From contig NZ_CP147519.1 in assembly GCF_037201965.1 (NCBI RefSeq), forward strand, positions 62,001 to 126,000: a stretch of 64,000 nt of DNA, written 5' to 3'. Shown here piece by piece: positions 8,235 through 17,323 of the stretch. The notes under the pieces were generated by a model, which saw nothing but the letters and a program-made list of their open reading frames with translations, ran no database searches and was not told the origin of the DNA. How positions within the stretch are numbered: the stretch's first letter is position 1; the number at the start of each line of letters is the position of its first letter. Position numbers and translations under genes: made by a program. The stretch comes from Spirosoma sp. SC4-14 (lineage in GTDB: Bacteria > Bacteroidota > Bacteroidia > Cytophagales > Spirosomataceae).

Positions 8235-9348
8235 ATACCATTCTGCGGATGAACGGTAAGCTATATATATCAAACTTTTCGAGTCTTCCTTTCCGGTAGA
8301 CATACTCCTCATACGAATGCTTATGAATAGCAAATACTTCTTCCAAAACCACCTTGTCCGCTCCCCGACTGAGTGCTTTGGCTTTGATTTGCTTGTCTAA
8401 GGGAAGTTCATCGAGCGGAATACTGTGCTCGAATTCAAATCCTTCATCGTACTCAAACTCCAGTGAAAACAGGTTATTCCGCCACTGAAGCTGCGTGGTC
8501 ATACCGCTGGATAAGGGAGAATAATCAAGATCAATAGGGGTTTGAGTAACAATTTGGTCCGCAGCTTCGGTAAATAAACTCAAGCCTGATACAACCATCG
8601 CAGCATAACCGATTCGGCGGAAGAGCCCTTCACTCAAATGAGGTAATAGCCACTTCATGCCATAGGAGGAAATCATCGCTGCCAAAGCGATTACTCCACC
8701 CAGCGTGAGCGCTTTACCCGTTATTAGCCCAAAAGATGCATACAAGGACAGTTTAACTAGGTGTATTATAACTTCATTGGCCGCCCGGGTAGCAACAATT
8801 TCCTCTTTATTCATGCCATAACGCAGGTAGAATCGGTTGAATAGCAATCCAACGGCACCCGTTAGGCCCGAGACAAAACCTGCTGCCAAGCCTATAAGGG
8901 CCAAATACCCTTTCGGCAGGGGATGAACTTGGGCTAACTCCTTTGCAGAACGAAAAATCAACGGCAGGTTAGCCATCAGAAACAAACCCATTACTAGTTC
9001 CAGATAGAGTGGGTTGATATACGTCAGCAGCCTGGCACCTACATAGACGGCGGGTAGGGCAGGAGGGACAAACCAAGCCACAACCTCCCAGCGAATACGA
9101 GACCAGAAAGCCGTAATTCGGGACATGGAACTGGAAGCAATACCAATGGAGAGCGCAGCTGGAACTTGTGCGCTCGGTAGCAGAGAGCCTAATACGGGTA
9201 ATAATAACAAACCAGCCCCTCCTCCACATACGGCGCTGAGCGAGAAAGCCAGTAAGGCGCAACCACATAAAAATAATCCGGAGAAGAACATAAAAACAGG
9301 GCCTAATTTAGTATCAATTTTCTCGTTTAGGCGTATGCTGCCATTCAC
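8233..9348 (-). CDS. TSUP (TauE/SafE) family permease with C-terminal soluble domain
   Basis: Polytopic inner-membrane protein of 371 residues. About 8 hydrophobic helices occupy residues 15-265, with the TSUP half-repeats (ALLAFSLSAVCGGGAGLLLLP and GLAAGFVSGLTGAVGLLFNRFYLRYG). Family members export sulfite, sulfoacetate or other small anions. A charged segment of about 100 residues (270-371) after the last helix is longer than the usual TSUP tail and is predicted cytoplasmic. The 5' end overlaps the PAP2 gene by 35 bases; an ATG at 9291 would avoid the overlap and still keep the first helix. Both genes probably share one transcript. Confidence 0.85.
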   Translation of the reverse strand: MNGSIRLNEKIDTKLGPVFMFFSGLFLCGCALLAFSLSAVCGGGAGLLLLPVLGSLLPSAQVPAALSIGIASSSMSRITAFWSRIRWEVVAWFVPPALPAVYVGARLLTYINPLYLELVMGLFLMANLPLIFRSAKELAQVHPLPKGYLALIGLAAGFVSGLTGAVGLLFNRFYLRYGMNKEEIVATRAANEVIIHLVKLSLYASFGLITGKALTLGGVIALAAMISSYGMKWLLPHLSEGLFRRIGYAAMVVSGLSLFTEAADQIVTQTPIDLDYSPLSSGMTTQLQWRNNLFSLEFEYDEGFEFEHSIPLDELPLDKQIKAKALSRGADKVVLEEVFAIHKHSYEEYVYRKGRLEKFDIYSLPFIRRMV

Positions 9349-10063
9349 TCAGCACAATACCTACAATGAGCCAGCAGGCCCCTAATAAATAACCGCCCAC
9401 TACATCGCTCAAGAAATGAACACCCAGATAAATCCGACTAAAACCAACTACCAAAACCAATCCGACGGCACAGCTACCTACCAGCCATCGGCTTCGAAGC
9501 CGGCGACGGCCTCGAACCAGCCAGTAGCCCAGTAAACCATACAAGGTCATGGCCGTAGCCGAATGGCCGCTCGGAAAAGAATAACCAGATTCTGTATAAT
9601 AACCAACCTCTACAGGGCGCTTCCGAATGAAGGTTCGTTTGCCGACCTGAACGAATAAACCCACTCCCGCCATTAATAGCCATAGAATTAAAATGTTACG
9701 CCCTTTTTTCTGTTGGTACAGCACAAACGATCCAAGGAGAGTTAATCCAATCGTTACGTAGCCAGAACCTAGCCACGTTATAGTATAGAGCAACTGGCTG
9801 ATCGAGGTACTTCGTTCCCTAAACAGCCACTGAGTAAATCCTTGGTCGACCTGGACCATCGGCTCCGAATTGACCAGATTTTCGGCAATCTCAGAAAGAA
9901 TCATGACGTTGCCAATCAGTAATCCCAGGAGCACCGTAAGCGGTAAACCTCGGAAATGGTCTGTCGACAAACGTTCGGCAATCCAGCGAACTAATGCCGG
10001 GTACCGAATGCTTATTTGGCTAAATCGGCGATGAATAAGGTGTTGAATTCGGTCAGTTGTCAT
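9314..10063 (-). CDS. PAP2-family membrane phosphatase
   Basis: Integral membrane phosphatase of 249 residues with the complete PAP2 signature: KRTFIRKRP (motif 1), YSFPSGHSATA (motif 2) and SRIYLGVHFLSDV (motif 3, with catalytic His and Asp). Five to six helices surround the motifs. Family members dephosphorylate undecaprenyl pyrophosphate, phosphatidic acid or other lipid phosphates at the outer face of the inner membrane. Three directly repeated CTTs at an 11-base period lie upstream, facing this gene. A second PAP2 gene with the same upstream element lies at 26579-27316. The TSUP gene overlaps its 3' end. Confidence 0.92.
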   Translation of the reverse strand: MTTDRIQHLIHRRFSQISIRYPALVRWIAERLSTDHFRGLPLTVLLGLLIGNVMILSEIAENLVNSEPMVQVDQGFTQWLFRERSTSISQLLYTITWLGSGYVTIGLTLLGSFVLYQQKKGRNILILWLLMAGVGLFVQVGKRTFIRKRPVEVGYYTESGYSFPSGHSATAMTLYGLLGYWLVRGRRRLRSRWLVGSCAVGLVLVVGFSRIYLGVHFLSDVVGGYLLGACWLIVGIVLSEWQHTPKREN

Positions 10064-10101
10064 AGAATCAATTGGCCCATGAACAGGCCAGTTCTGACAG
10101 C

Positions 10102-10135
10102 AAACTAACGTAAGCTTTCTGAAGAGACTTTGAAG
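10102..10135 (-). promoter_or_regulatory. CTTCA-N6-CTTCA-type box upstream of the first PAP2 gene
   Basis: Read on the minus strand, 10135-10120 is CTTCAAAGTCTCTTCA, with a further CTT 11 bases on. The 34-base segment matches 27 of 34 bases in 27415-27448, which lies upstream of the second PAP2 gene in the same orientation. The proximal edge of the core box is 57 bases from the PAP2 start codon. Confidence 0.6.
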
Positions 10136-10233
10136 TGATCATTCATATGGAGTGTAGGAATACTTTACCGGCCTGAGAAAATCTCGAATCTATGTTATTA
10201 TAATGTAATTAATGAAAGGAGAAGTTGAACGGA

Positions 10234-10277
10234 TTTCAGAACAGCTTCATTTCTGAGAAAACTTCAGAATTGCTTCA
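10234..10277 (+). promoter_or_regulatory. Two CTTCA-type boxes upstream of a truncated outer-membrane gene
   Basis: TTTCAGAACAGCTTCA (10234-10249) and CTTCAGAATTGCTTCA (10262-10277) are two copies of the same direct-repeat element, 28 bases apart start to start. The second ends 26 bases before the ATG at 10304. Orientation is toward that gene. Confidence 0.55.
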
Positions 10278-10303
10278 AGTTTGACCAGCACTTTAGGGTC
10301 ATT

Positions 10304-10646
10304 ATGAAGACAGTACTCCGTCTTATTAATCTTTTTACGCTGCTTGCCTGGGCCACGCCAACCGTTGCACAACAACCTGTACCAAATAACCACCTAACGG
10401 GGAAAGTACTGGACGCGACAACTGCTCAGGCGTTACCTTTTGCATCCGTCGCGATTTTTAAACAAATAAACGGGAAAGATAGCCTGTTGACGGGTGCTCA
10501 AACCGATGAGCAGGGTGCTTTTATCATTACCAACGTGCCTACCGGATCGCTGTTGGCCAAGGTTACGTTTGTAGGCTATCAGAATCTGAATAAAGCTATT
10601 TTATAAACTATCGATTCAGTTGCCATTAGGCAATGATACCGTAAAA
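10304..10646 (+). pseudogene. Truncated outer-membrane beta-barrel protein gene (N-terminal fragment)
   Basis: The open part (10304-10606, 100 residues) encodes a signal peptide (ending near TVAQQ) and a carboxypeptidase-regulatory-like domain: HLTGKVLDATTAQALPFASVAIF, DEQGAFIITNVPTGSLLAKVTFVGYQ. This is how large TonB-linked or outer-membrane beta-barrel proteins such as the one at 30218-32746 begin. The frame then stops; just after, in the +1 frame, the residues QLPLGNDTVK look like a continuation, which points to a frameshift followed by loss of the plug and barrel. It may still make a short secreted peptide. Its upstream CTTCA boxes are intact. A genuine small secreted protein is the alternative. 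Confidence 0.65.
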
Positions 10647-10909
10647 TGTAACCAACGGAAAATGGAACGTCCCGACGTGGACTTCAGCAACTAACCAAAC
10701 CCACCATACTATCGCCATAACCGCGAGACCGTCTTAAAAAAACAGTCGAGTAGCTATGGCTTTTATTATAAAAATATTTAATATTAATTAATTGTAAATT
10801 ACTTATTATCAAATAGTTAAATTGACAAAACAATCCATTATATCTTAGAAATGCCCTATAGTTTTGTAGCTGAAAAAGGACGGGGTAGTTTCCTTTTTCG
10901 TACGAACCA
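10647..10909 (+). promoter_or_regulatory. AT-rich leader of the phosphatase/TonB operon with -7-like element
   Basis: AT-rich sequence with no gene. TAGTTTTG at 10859-10866 fits the Bacteroidota -7 consensus TAnnTTTG and lies 43 bases before the ATG at 10910. No clear -33 TTTG is found at the usual distance, so the promoter call is tentative. Confidence 0.35.
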
Positions 10910-11938
10910 ATGATCACTTTTATTAAGAAAATTTCGCTTGCAGTTTGCCTGACAGGTACGTATACCTTACCGATTTTAGCGCAAACGACGCCTAACTATG
11001 CTTTCATTGAGAAAATTAGTTTGCCTTCGGGTGATGGCAAATGGGATTACCTCAAGATGGACGGGGAGCGTGAACGCTTGTTCGTATCTCACTTCGACCG
11101 GGTACACGTCATCGACTTAACGACGAATAAGCAAATCGGTGAGATTACGGGTCTGAAAGGCGTTCACGGCATTGGCCTGGCGAAAGACCTTAATAAAGGG
11201 TACATCACCAACGGTACTGATAATACCATCACGGTTTTCGATTATAACACCTTTAAGGTGTTGCAAACCATACCCGTTACAGGCAAAAAGGCGGATGCCG
11301 TGATGTATGATAAGGGTACCAAGCGGATTTTTGTGTTTAACAATGGTAGTGGGGATGCTATCGCTATCGATGCGGTAATGGACAAAGTTGTTGGAACCGT
11401 CACGATGGGTGGTGCACCGGAGTTTGCAGTAGCTAACGAGAAAGGGAGCATTTTCAACAATAATGAAGATACCAACGAGATTTTCGAGATTGATGCTAAG
11501 GCACTTACCGTAAAAAATAAGTACTCGGTAGCCCCCAATGGCGGAGTACCAACCGGGATCGCTTTCGACGCCAGCACAAATCGGTTGTTTTCTGTATGTC
11601 GTAAGCCGCAGGCACTAGTGATATTGGATGCTTCAACGGGAAAAATCGTCCAGAGCTTACCGATCGGTAGTGGTGTCGATGCTGTGGTCTACGAGAAAGA
11701 GTTGAAGTTGATTATGACATCAAACGGAGAAGGAAACGTCACGATTATTCATCAGGATTCACCGGATAAGTATTCAGTTGTTCAGACGCTTACGACGAAG
11801 CCGGGTCTTAAAACAATGGTTCACCGGGGGACGACTCACCGGATTTATTTAAGTGGCGCCGACTATCAGGCCGACGGGAAAACACCTGCGCCTGGCACAT
11901 TCGGTGTGTACGTATATGGGCCAGCGGTAAAGCAGTAA
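10910..11938 (+). CDS. YncE-like secreted beta-propeller protein (copy 1)
   Basis: Exported seven-bladed propeller of the YVTN/YncE type, 342 residues, signal peptide ending near LPILAQT (about residue 25). Repeated blades include DGERERLFVSHFDRVHVIDLTTNK, GIGLAKDLNKGYITNGTDNTITVFD, MYDKGTKRIFVFNNGSGDAIAID and GIAFDASTNRLFSVCRK. The family binds ligands or DNA in the periplasm; no enzyme activity is established. It is the first gene of a plus-strand cluster with an unusual phosphoesterase, a TonB receptor and a purple-acid phosphatase, so a role in that uptake system is inferred. A close paralogue lies at 20174-21190 beside the RND efflux genes. Confidence 0.88.
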   Translation: MITFIKKISLAVCLTGTYTLPILAQTTPNYAFIEKISLPSGDGKWDYLKMDGERERLFVSHFDRVHVIDLTTNKQIGEITGLKGVHGIGLAKDLNKGYITNGTDNTITVFDYNTFKVLQTIPVTGKKADAVMYDKGTKRIFVFNNGSGDAIAIDAVMDKVVGTVTMGGAPEFAVANEKGSIFNNNEDTNEIFEIDAKALTVKNKYSVAPNGGVPTGIAFDASTNRLFSVCRKPQALVILDASTGKIVQSLPIGSGVDAVVYEKELKLIMTSNGEGNVTIIHQDSPDKYSVVQTLTTKPGLKTMVHRGTTHRIYLSGADYQADGKTPAPGTFGVYVYGPAVKQ

Positions 11939-11971
11939 GTCGCCGAGGAAATATCCAATATCCAAGTAGTC

Positions 11972-12946
11972 ATGTTGTCTTTCTTTCATAAGGCCTTTTT
12001 GGGAGCTTGTCTGGCGACGCTTTACTCATTTATTAGTCAGGCGCAGTCGAATACAAATCAGGCTGCCTTCAGTTTTGTGGCCTTTGGCGATATGCCCTAT
12101 AATTTGCCCGCTGACTATGGCCGCTTTGAAAATCTGATTCGGGATGTAAACAAGCAGAATCAGGTCTTTAACGTACACGTAGGTGATATCAAATCGAGTG
12201 AGAATGATTGCTCAGATGCCTACTACCAAAAGATTCTCGGCTATTTCAATCAATTCGAAAAACCGTTGATTTATACGCCCGGCGATAACGAATGGACGGA
12301 TTGCAATAAGCACACGCCGGGTAAATATGACATCGACGAGCGATTGGCAGCCATTCGTAAGGGTTTCTTTGACGGGAAGGCTAGCCTCGGGAAAACCAGA
12401 TTGACGTTGACAGCGCAGTCAAAAAATCCTGCATTTGCCAAATACGTGGAGAATAACCGCTGGCAGTACGGCAATGTCCAGTTCGGAACAGTTCATATTG
12501 TAGGCACCAACAACAATTTCTACCCCGATCCGAAGGGCAATAACGCCGAGTTCTATGATCGTAACCAGGCGAATCTGGCGTGGATCGACGAAGTATTCGA
12601 CCAGGCGAAAATAAGTAATGCGATTGCCGTGGTGCTGTTCACGCAGGCCGATATGTACAACTCGGCAAAAGATGCGAAAGAAGCCAACGCGTTCATAACG
12701 CTGAAGGAGAAGATTCAGGCCCGAACCGAGGAATTTAACAAACCGGTCCTGCTGGTCAATGGTGACTCGCATGTGTTTCTGGTCGACAAGCCGATCTATG
12801 TGAAAGGCGGCAAGAAGAAGGCGCTCGATAGGTTCACCCGACTACAAACCTTTGGCGAAGATAATATTCACGCCGTTAAGGTGACGATCAATCCATCAAC
12901 CTATGGGCTGTTTCAGATTGAGCCTCTCATGGTGCAGGGAAACTAA
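11972..12946 (+). CDS. Secreted metallophosphoesterase-like protein
   Basis: Exported protein of 324 residues with signal peptide (cleavage near SQAQS, about residue 25). The metallophosphoesterase order of motifs is present but altered: FVAFGDMPYN (metal-binding Asp), HVGDIKSS (GD), YTPGDNEWTD in place of the usual GNHD/E, and LVNGDSHVF near residue 270 in place of GHxH. The core is therefore a divergent calcineurin-like phosphoesterase; activity is plausible but not assured because the last His motif is only partly kept. It lies 33 bases after the propeller gene and 28 before a TonB receptor gene, on the same strand, consistent with one operon. Confidence 0.82.
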   Translation: MLSFFHKAFLGACLATLYSFISQAQSNTNQAAFSFVAFGDMPYNLPADYGRFENLIRDVNKQNQVFNVHVGDIKSSENDCSDAYYQKILGYFNQFEKPLIYTPGDNEWTDCNKHTPGKYDIDERLAAIRKGFFDGKASLGKTRLTLTAQSKNPAFAKYVENNRWQYGNVQFGTVHIVGTNNNFYPDPKGNNAEFYDRNQANLAWIDEVFDQAKISNAIAVVLFTQADMYNSAKDAKEANAFITLKEKIQARTEEFNKPVLLVNGDSHVFLVDKPIYVKGGKKKALDRFTRLQTFGEDNIHAVKVTINPSTYGLFQIEPLMVQGN

Positions 12947-12974
12947 TAACTAACAACCATTTGACACCATACCT

Positions 12975-15743
12975 ATGAAGTTTATTGTATACGCACTGCT
13001 CCTGGTGGGAGGCCTTTCAGCACAGGCCGCTACCCTGAAAGGCTCCGTGATGGATGCCAGTACCGGTGAGCCGCTTATCGGGGCAACGGTGGTTCTGGCC
13101 AACACCAAATTTGGTGCGACTGTCGGATTGGATGGAAACTACCAAATCAAAGACATTCCTGCTGGGACCTATACGTGTCTGGTACAGTATGTCAGCTACC
13201 AGAAAATGGAGAAAACAATTACCATTACATCTAGAGTAGTTGTTCAAAATTTTTCACTGGTGGAAAGCAGCCGCGACCTGGCCGAAGTAGTGGTGACGGC
13301 TTCCGGCGACCGGGAGAGTGAAACCAGCACTCGAAAAATTGAACAGAAAGCCGATAATGTCCTCAATATCATTGGTGCGAAAGCTATTTCGCTACTACCC
13401 GACGTGACGGTGGCCAATGTCTTGCAGCGTGTCTCGGGGGTATCAGTGGTCCGAAACGCGACCGGCGACGGGCAATTTGCCATTATCCGGGGCATGGATC
13501 GTCGGTATAACTATACGCTGGTCAATGGCATTAAAATTCCCAGTCCTGACAACAAGAACCGCTTCGTGCCGATGGACATTTTTCCGGCCGATCTGCTCGA
13601 ACGGCTGGAGGTGGTCAAAGCCCTCACGCCCAATATGGAAGGCGATGCCATTGGGGGGTCGATGAACATGATCATGCGGTCGGCTCCGGATTATCTGGTG
13701 GTGAATGCAACCGTCTCAGGCGGCTATAGCCAATTGTTCAGTAGCCGCCCATTTTCGGGATTTAGCACGGCGGGCATTAATTTTCGCTCACCTTCCGAAG
13801 TGGCCGGCAGCAATCGATACCCGGCTAAACCGAGTGATTTTTCAACGCGAACGGCACAGTTTCAGGACGTAAATCTGCCCATCAATGGCTTGATGAGCCT
13901 CTCCATTGGCAATCGACTACTAAATAAGCGGCTGGGCTTCCTGGTCGGCGGTTCCTATCAGCATACCTACCGGGGGAGTCAATCATCGTTTTTGCGGCTG
14001 TACGGCCAACCTTCGCCGGATCCAGTGCCGAACACGCCCATTTTCGAATTTGTGGAGCAGCGTACTTATTCCAATGAGCAGGCCCGGACGGGTGTCAACC
14101 TCAAACTGGATTATGATCTGGGTCGCAACGGTGGTCCAGCAGCCAATAAACTAAGCCTGTACGGACTGTTTATGCAATTAGACGACAAGCAGCACCGCAC
14201 GGTGCTAGGGAATCAACTGGTGCAAATCGGCGATGTGACCACTACCGATCGGTCGGTGTTTCGGCGCCAGAACATCTATAATGTTACCCTCCAGGGCGAT
14301 CATGCACTGATCCCAAACCAAGGCGTTGGCCGACTCAAACTGAATTGGTCAGCGGTGTATTCGCTGGCAAAAAGTCAGACACCCAGTTGGACGGACCTTT
14401 CGGTAACTAGCCGTACCAGTCAGGGGGCGGATGGGAAGTCTACGTCGACGCTGTACATCAACGACATGAGTTATATCTGGACGCGCAACAACGACCGTGA
14501 TCTGGCTGGCTATCTGAATTTTACCTACACGCTGTTTCCTACACTTGATGTATCGCTTGGTGGTATGTACCGAGATAAGGCTCGGGATAATTATTACAAT
14601 GATTATTCCTTATCCACGGTCCTACCGGGAGGAGATCGGCAGGTATTTACCAGCGTCGACAGGGCGATATTCTCGTTCCGTCCCGACTCCTACGCCTATC
14701 CAGATAGTACGAACGCCAACAACTATTCGGCCAACGAGCAGATCGCAGCGGGGTATATTCAGGGGAAGTTTAATCGTGGGAACTGGCAGGTTGTCGGGGG
14801 AGTGCGGGCCGAAAACACCAACCAGTCGTATGTGTCGCAGTTGCCCGTCACCGCCACCGGGAAAACGGGGGCTATCAGTTACCTGGATATCTTGCCCAGT
14901 CTGCACCTGAAATACCAGTTGTCGGCCCGGGAAAACCTGCGTTTTTCCTATTTCCGGGGTATTAGCCGACCCGGTTATTTTGAAATCGTACCCGCTTCGT
15001 TCCCCGGTGACTTTTTCACCGAATCGGGTAATTACAACCTTAAGCATACAGTGGCGGATAACGTCGATCTGCGTTACGAATTCTTCCCAAGAGGGAATGA
15101 GCAGGTGTTGGTCGGAGCTTTTGTTAAAAATATTCAGAATCCCATTGAATACGGGTTTAGCCAACTTGCCCAGAACAACATTGTGTACCAGCCTATCAAC
15201 TACGGTACGGCTGTCAACTACGGGGCAGAACTAGTGTTTGCCAAGTATTTCAGTAACTGGGGCGTGTCGGGCAATTATACCTACACCAAATCGAGCATCA
15301 CCACCAGCAAGCGGGTATACGGCCGCGATGCGTCTGGCAGTACTGTGGTGACCGACGTGCAGCAAACCCGGCCACTTCAGGGCCAGTCGGATCATATTGC
15401 CAACCTGTCGTTGATGTATAAAAATCAGCAGATTGGTTTCGATGCCCAATTGGCCTGGGTCTATACCGGCAAGCGAATCAATATCGTATCGGCTTACAAA
15501 GATCTTGACTATTGGCAGCGGGGTACGTCGCAGGTGGATTTCTCGGCGGAAAAACGCTTCCACGGCGGGCGACTGAGCGTGTTTACCAAACTGACCAATT
15601 TGCTCAACAACCCCATCATCGTCGACATTCTACGACCCAATACCCTGACGGGTTATCCCGATCAGGATCGTAGCGACCGGATTACGGTGCAGAAAGACAT
15701 CTTCCAGCAGAGCTATTTACTGGGCCTCCGCTACAAACACTAA
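12975..15743 (+). CDS. TonB-dependent receptor with carboxypeptidase-like N-terminal domain
   Basis: Outer-membrane receptor of 922 residues. Signal peptide (about 1-18, GLSAQA), carboxypeptidase-regulatory-like domain (about 20-100: LKGSVMDASTGEPLIGATV, GLDGNYQIKDIPAG), plug (about 115-245: LLPDVTVANVLQRVSGVSVVR, AIIRGMDRRYNYTLVNGIKIPS, VVKALTPNMEGDAIGGSMNMIM) and a long barrel. The plug resembles the TonB receptors related to the Xanthomonas/Caulobacter family, which take up varied organic ligands. Its position among three phosphoesterase-related or secreted proteins suggests import of a phosphorylated compound or of the released product. It is not SusC-like and has no SusD partner. Confidence 0.92.
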   Translation: MKFIVYALLLVGGLSAQAATLKGSVMDASTGEPLIGATVVLANTKFGATVGLDGNYQIKDIPAGTYTCLVQYVSYQKMEKTITITSRVVVQNFSLVESSRDLAEVVVTASGDRESETSTRKIEQKADNVLNIIGAKAISLLPDVTVANVLQRVSGVSVVRNATGDGQFAIIRGMDRRYNYTLVNGIKIPSPDNKNRFVPMDIFPADLLERLEVVKALTPNMEGDAIGGSMNMIMRSAPDYLVVNATVSGGYSQLFSSRPFSGFSTAGINFRSPSEVAGSNRYPAKPSDFSTRTAQFQDVNLPINGLMSLSIGNRLLNKRLGFLVGGSYQHTYRGSQSSFLRLYGQPSPDPVPNTPIFEFVEQRTYSNEQARTGVNLKLDYDLGRNGGPAANKLSLYGLFMQLDDKQHRTVLGNQLVQIGDVTTTDRSVFRRQNIYNVTLQGDHALIPNQGVGRLKLNWSAVYSLAKSQTPSWTDLSVTSRTSQGADGKSTSTLYINDMSYIWTRNNDRDLAGYLNFTYTLFPTLDVSLGGMYRDKARDNYYNDYSLSTVLPGGDRQVFTSVDRAIFSFRPDSYAYPDSTNANNYSANEQIAAGYIQGKFNRGNWQVVGGVRAENTNQSYVSQLPVTATGKTGAISYLDILPSLHLKYQLSARENLRFSYFRGISRPGYFEIVPASFPGDFFTESGNYNLKHTVADNVDLRYEFFPRGNEQVLVGAFVKNIQNPIEYGFSQLAQNNIVYQPINYGTAVNYGAELVFAKYFSNWGVSGNYTYTKSSITTSKRVYGRDASGSTVVTDVQQTRPLQGQSDHIANLSLMYKNQQIGFDAQLAWVYTGKRINIVSAYKDLDYWQRGTSQVDFSAEKRFHGGRLSVFTKLTNLLNNPIIVDILRPNTLTGYPDQDRSDRITVQKDIFQQSYLLGLRYKH

Positions 15744-15789
15744 TTACCCTCCAATCAATCAGTTACTTTTTATTTAACAACCAACTCGA

Positions 15790-17223
15790 ATGAAACGTCA
15801 GATTCAACTGAGCTTCTTAGCCGTCGTCATGATGGGCAGCCTATTGACCGGCTTGCTAAGTTGCAGCAAATCCGAAGATGTGCAGGTATCAGCTCCGCTT
15901 TACCAGGTAGGGCAAGCCGTAAGTACGAAAACACCGTTACAGGGATCGATCAAAGGAACGCTGAAAGCCGACTCGACCTACACCGTTACGGGCGATGTGT
16001 TCATCAATGAAGGGGATACGCTGCTGATCCAGCCGGGTGCAAAAGTGTTGTTCGATGGCAAGGGAGCCTGGTATTTTGTGGTGAAAGGCTCGCTGCTTTC
16101 GTTGGGCACCCAAGCGAAGCCTATCTATTTCACCGTTCCCAGTTCGGTAGCCGTCAAGAATGAAACGTTGGGCTCTGACCCTACCGCCGACCCAGCTTAT
16201 AAAGGCTATTGGGGTGGTATTGCGGGGGAAACCATGTTTAAAAATATTATTATCAAGTGGACACACCTGGATTTTGGCGGTGGTAAACTGGGTACCTCAC
16301 CCGTATCGTTCCTGGCCAATGGCGCCAATGCCTACACCTTGACCTCGAAAAACTCGGACGGTATCGTGGTTCTGGAAGATTCGTGGGTGTATGGGTCCAT
16401 TGACGATCCAATGCGTCCGTTTGGTGGCAAGTGGAATGTCATGCGGAATACCTTCGAGAAGTGTGGTTTTACCGGGGGCGAAGCCTGGAACGTAAAAGGG
16501 GGTACGGTTGGTAATTTTGCCTACAACCTGGTCATCGGCATGGCCACCAACGGCCCAAAGGCCTCGAATGACGGACAGGCCACCAACCAGCCTCAGACCA
16601 ACATCCTGATGTATAATAACACGATGATTGCCAACGGCTACCGCCGGTCAGCCGATGGTCGTGGTGGTTCGCTCAACTTCGAAAATGGAGCGAAAGGAGG
16701 GTATTATAATAACCTGATGGTCAACTGTAAGTATGGCCCACGGGTGGTTGGCGCTACGGCCAGTTATTCCGGTAATGCCCTCGTTGTTGCCGATACGGCC
16801 AACATCAAATATGGCTACAACTACAACTACGTCGATTCGCTGAAAATGGCGAACCAGATTTATCCGACGGGTTTCTATACCAAACCGCAAACGACCGATA
16901 TTCCCACCCCCTCCTCGTTCTTGCCTGTTGGTTACAAAGTAGGAGCGGTGTATGATGGCTCGGCCGTCGTACAGAAAAACAACCCCCTGTTTGTCAACTT
17001 CCCGCTGCCGTATGTGGCTACTAAAAAAGTAGCTGATGCCAGTTTTGTGGGTAGCTGGAATTTCCGACTTCAGTCCACATCACCCGCGCTTGGTAAGGGA
17101 ACGACCAGCTTTAGTCCGCTAACGGTAGTACCGGTAAGCGAGCGGTATGGCTCTACCGAGATCACGCCCCCCAGTGCCGACATGGGTTGTTATCCCGCCA
17201 ATGGTAAGGGTAATCTACACTAA
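15790..17223 (+). CDS. Right-handed beta-helix lipoprotein
   Basis: Lipoprotein of 477 residues with a lipobox-like segment near LTGLLSCSKSE (Cys about 25). After a short linker, the sequence has the marks of a parallel beta-helix: VTGDVFINEGDTLLIQPGAKVLFDG, FKNIIIKWTHLDFGG, SDGIVVLEDSWVYG, WNVMRNTFEKCGFTGG, NILMYNNTMIANGY and KGGYYNNLMVNCKYGPRV. No carbohydrate-active catalytic triad is evident. It follows the TonB receptor by 46 bases and ends at a very strong terminator. It probably acts at the cell surface with the receptor, for ligand capture, but this is inferred from position alone. Confidence 0.82.
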   Translation: MKRQIQLSFLAVVMMGSLLTGLLSCSKSEDVQVSAPLYQVGQAVSTKTPLQGSIKGTLKADSTYTVTGDVFINEGDTLLIQPGAKVLFDGKGAWYFVVKGSLLSLGTQAKPIYFTVPSSVAVKNETLGSDPTADPAYKGYWGGIAGETMFKNIIIKWTHLDFGGGKLGTSPVSFLANGANAYTLTSKNSDGIVVLEDSWVYGSIDDPMRPFGGKWNVMRNTFEKCGFTGGEAWNVKGGTVGNFAYNLVIGMATNGPKASNDGQATNQPQTNILMYNNTMIANGYRRSADGRGGSLNFENGAKGGYYNNLMVNCKYGPRVVGATASYSGNALVVADTANIKYGYNYNYVDSLKMANQIYPTGFYTKPQTTDIPTPSSFLPVGYKVGAVYDGSAVVQKNNPLFVNFPLPYVATKKVADASFVGSWNFRLQSTSPALGKGTTSFSPLTVVPVSERYGSTEITPPSADMGCYPANGKGNLH

Positions 17224-17231
17224 TCGATAAC

Positions 17232-17302
17232 ACCAACGCTTATTGTGCTTAACGACTATTTGCTCAAAGAGTCTGGCGCAATAAGCGTTGGTCGCTTTTT
17301 TT
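17232..17302 (+). terminator. Strong intrinsic terminator with 14-bp perfect stem
   Basis: ACCAACGCTTATTG (17232-17245) pairs perfectly with its complement at 17279-17292, and seven Ts follow at 17296-17302. It separates the beta-helix gene from the phosphatase gene, whose ATG is only 22 bases further on, so the phosphatase may be expressed at a reduced level or from its own promoter. Confidence 0.85.
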
Positions 17303-17323
17303 ATACTGATCGTCTTCTCATTC

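Noticed and set aside
14622-15164. Minus-strand open frame of 180 codons inside the TonB receptor gene
   Set aside because: Shadow of the receptor; no domain or start context.
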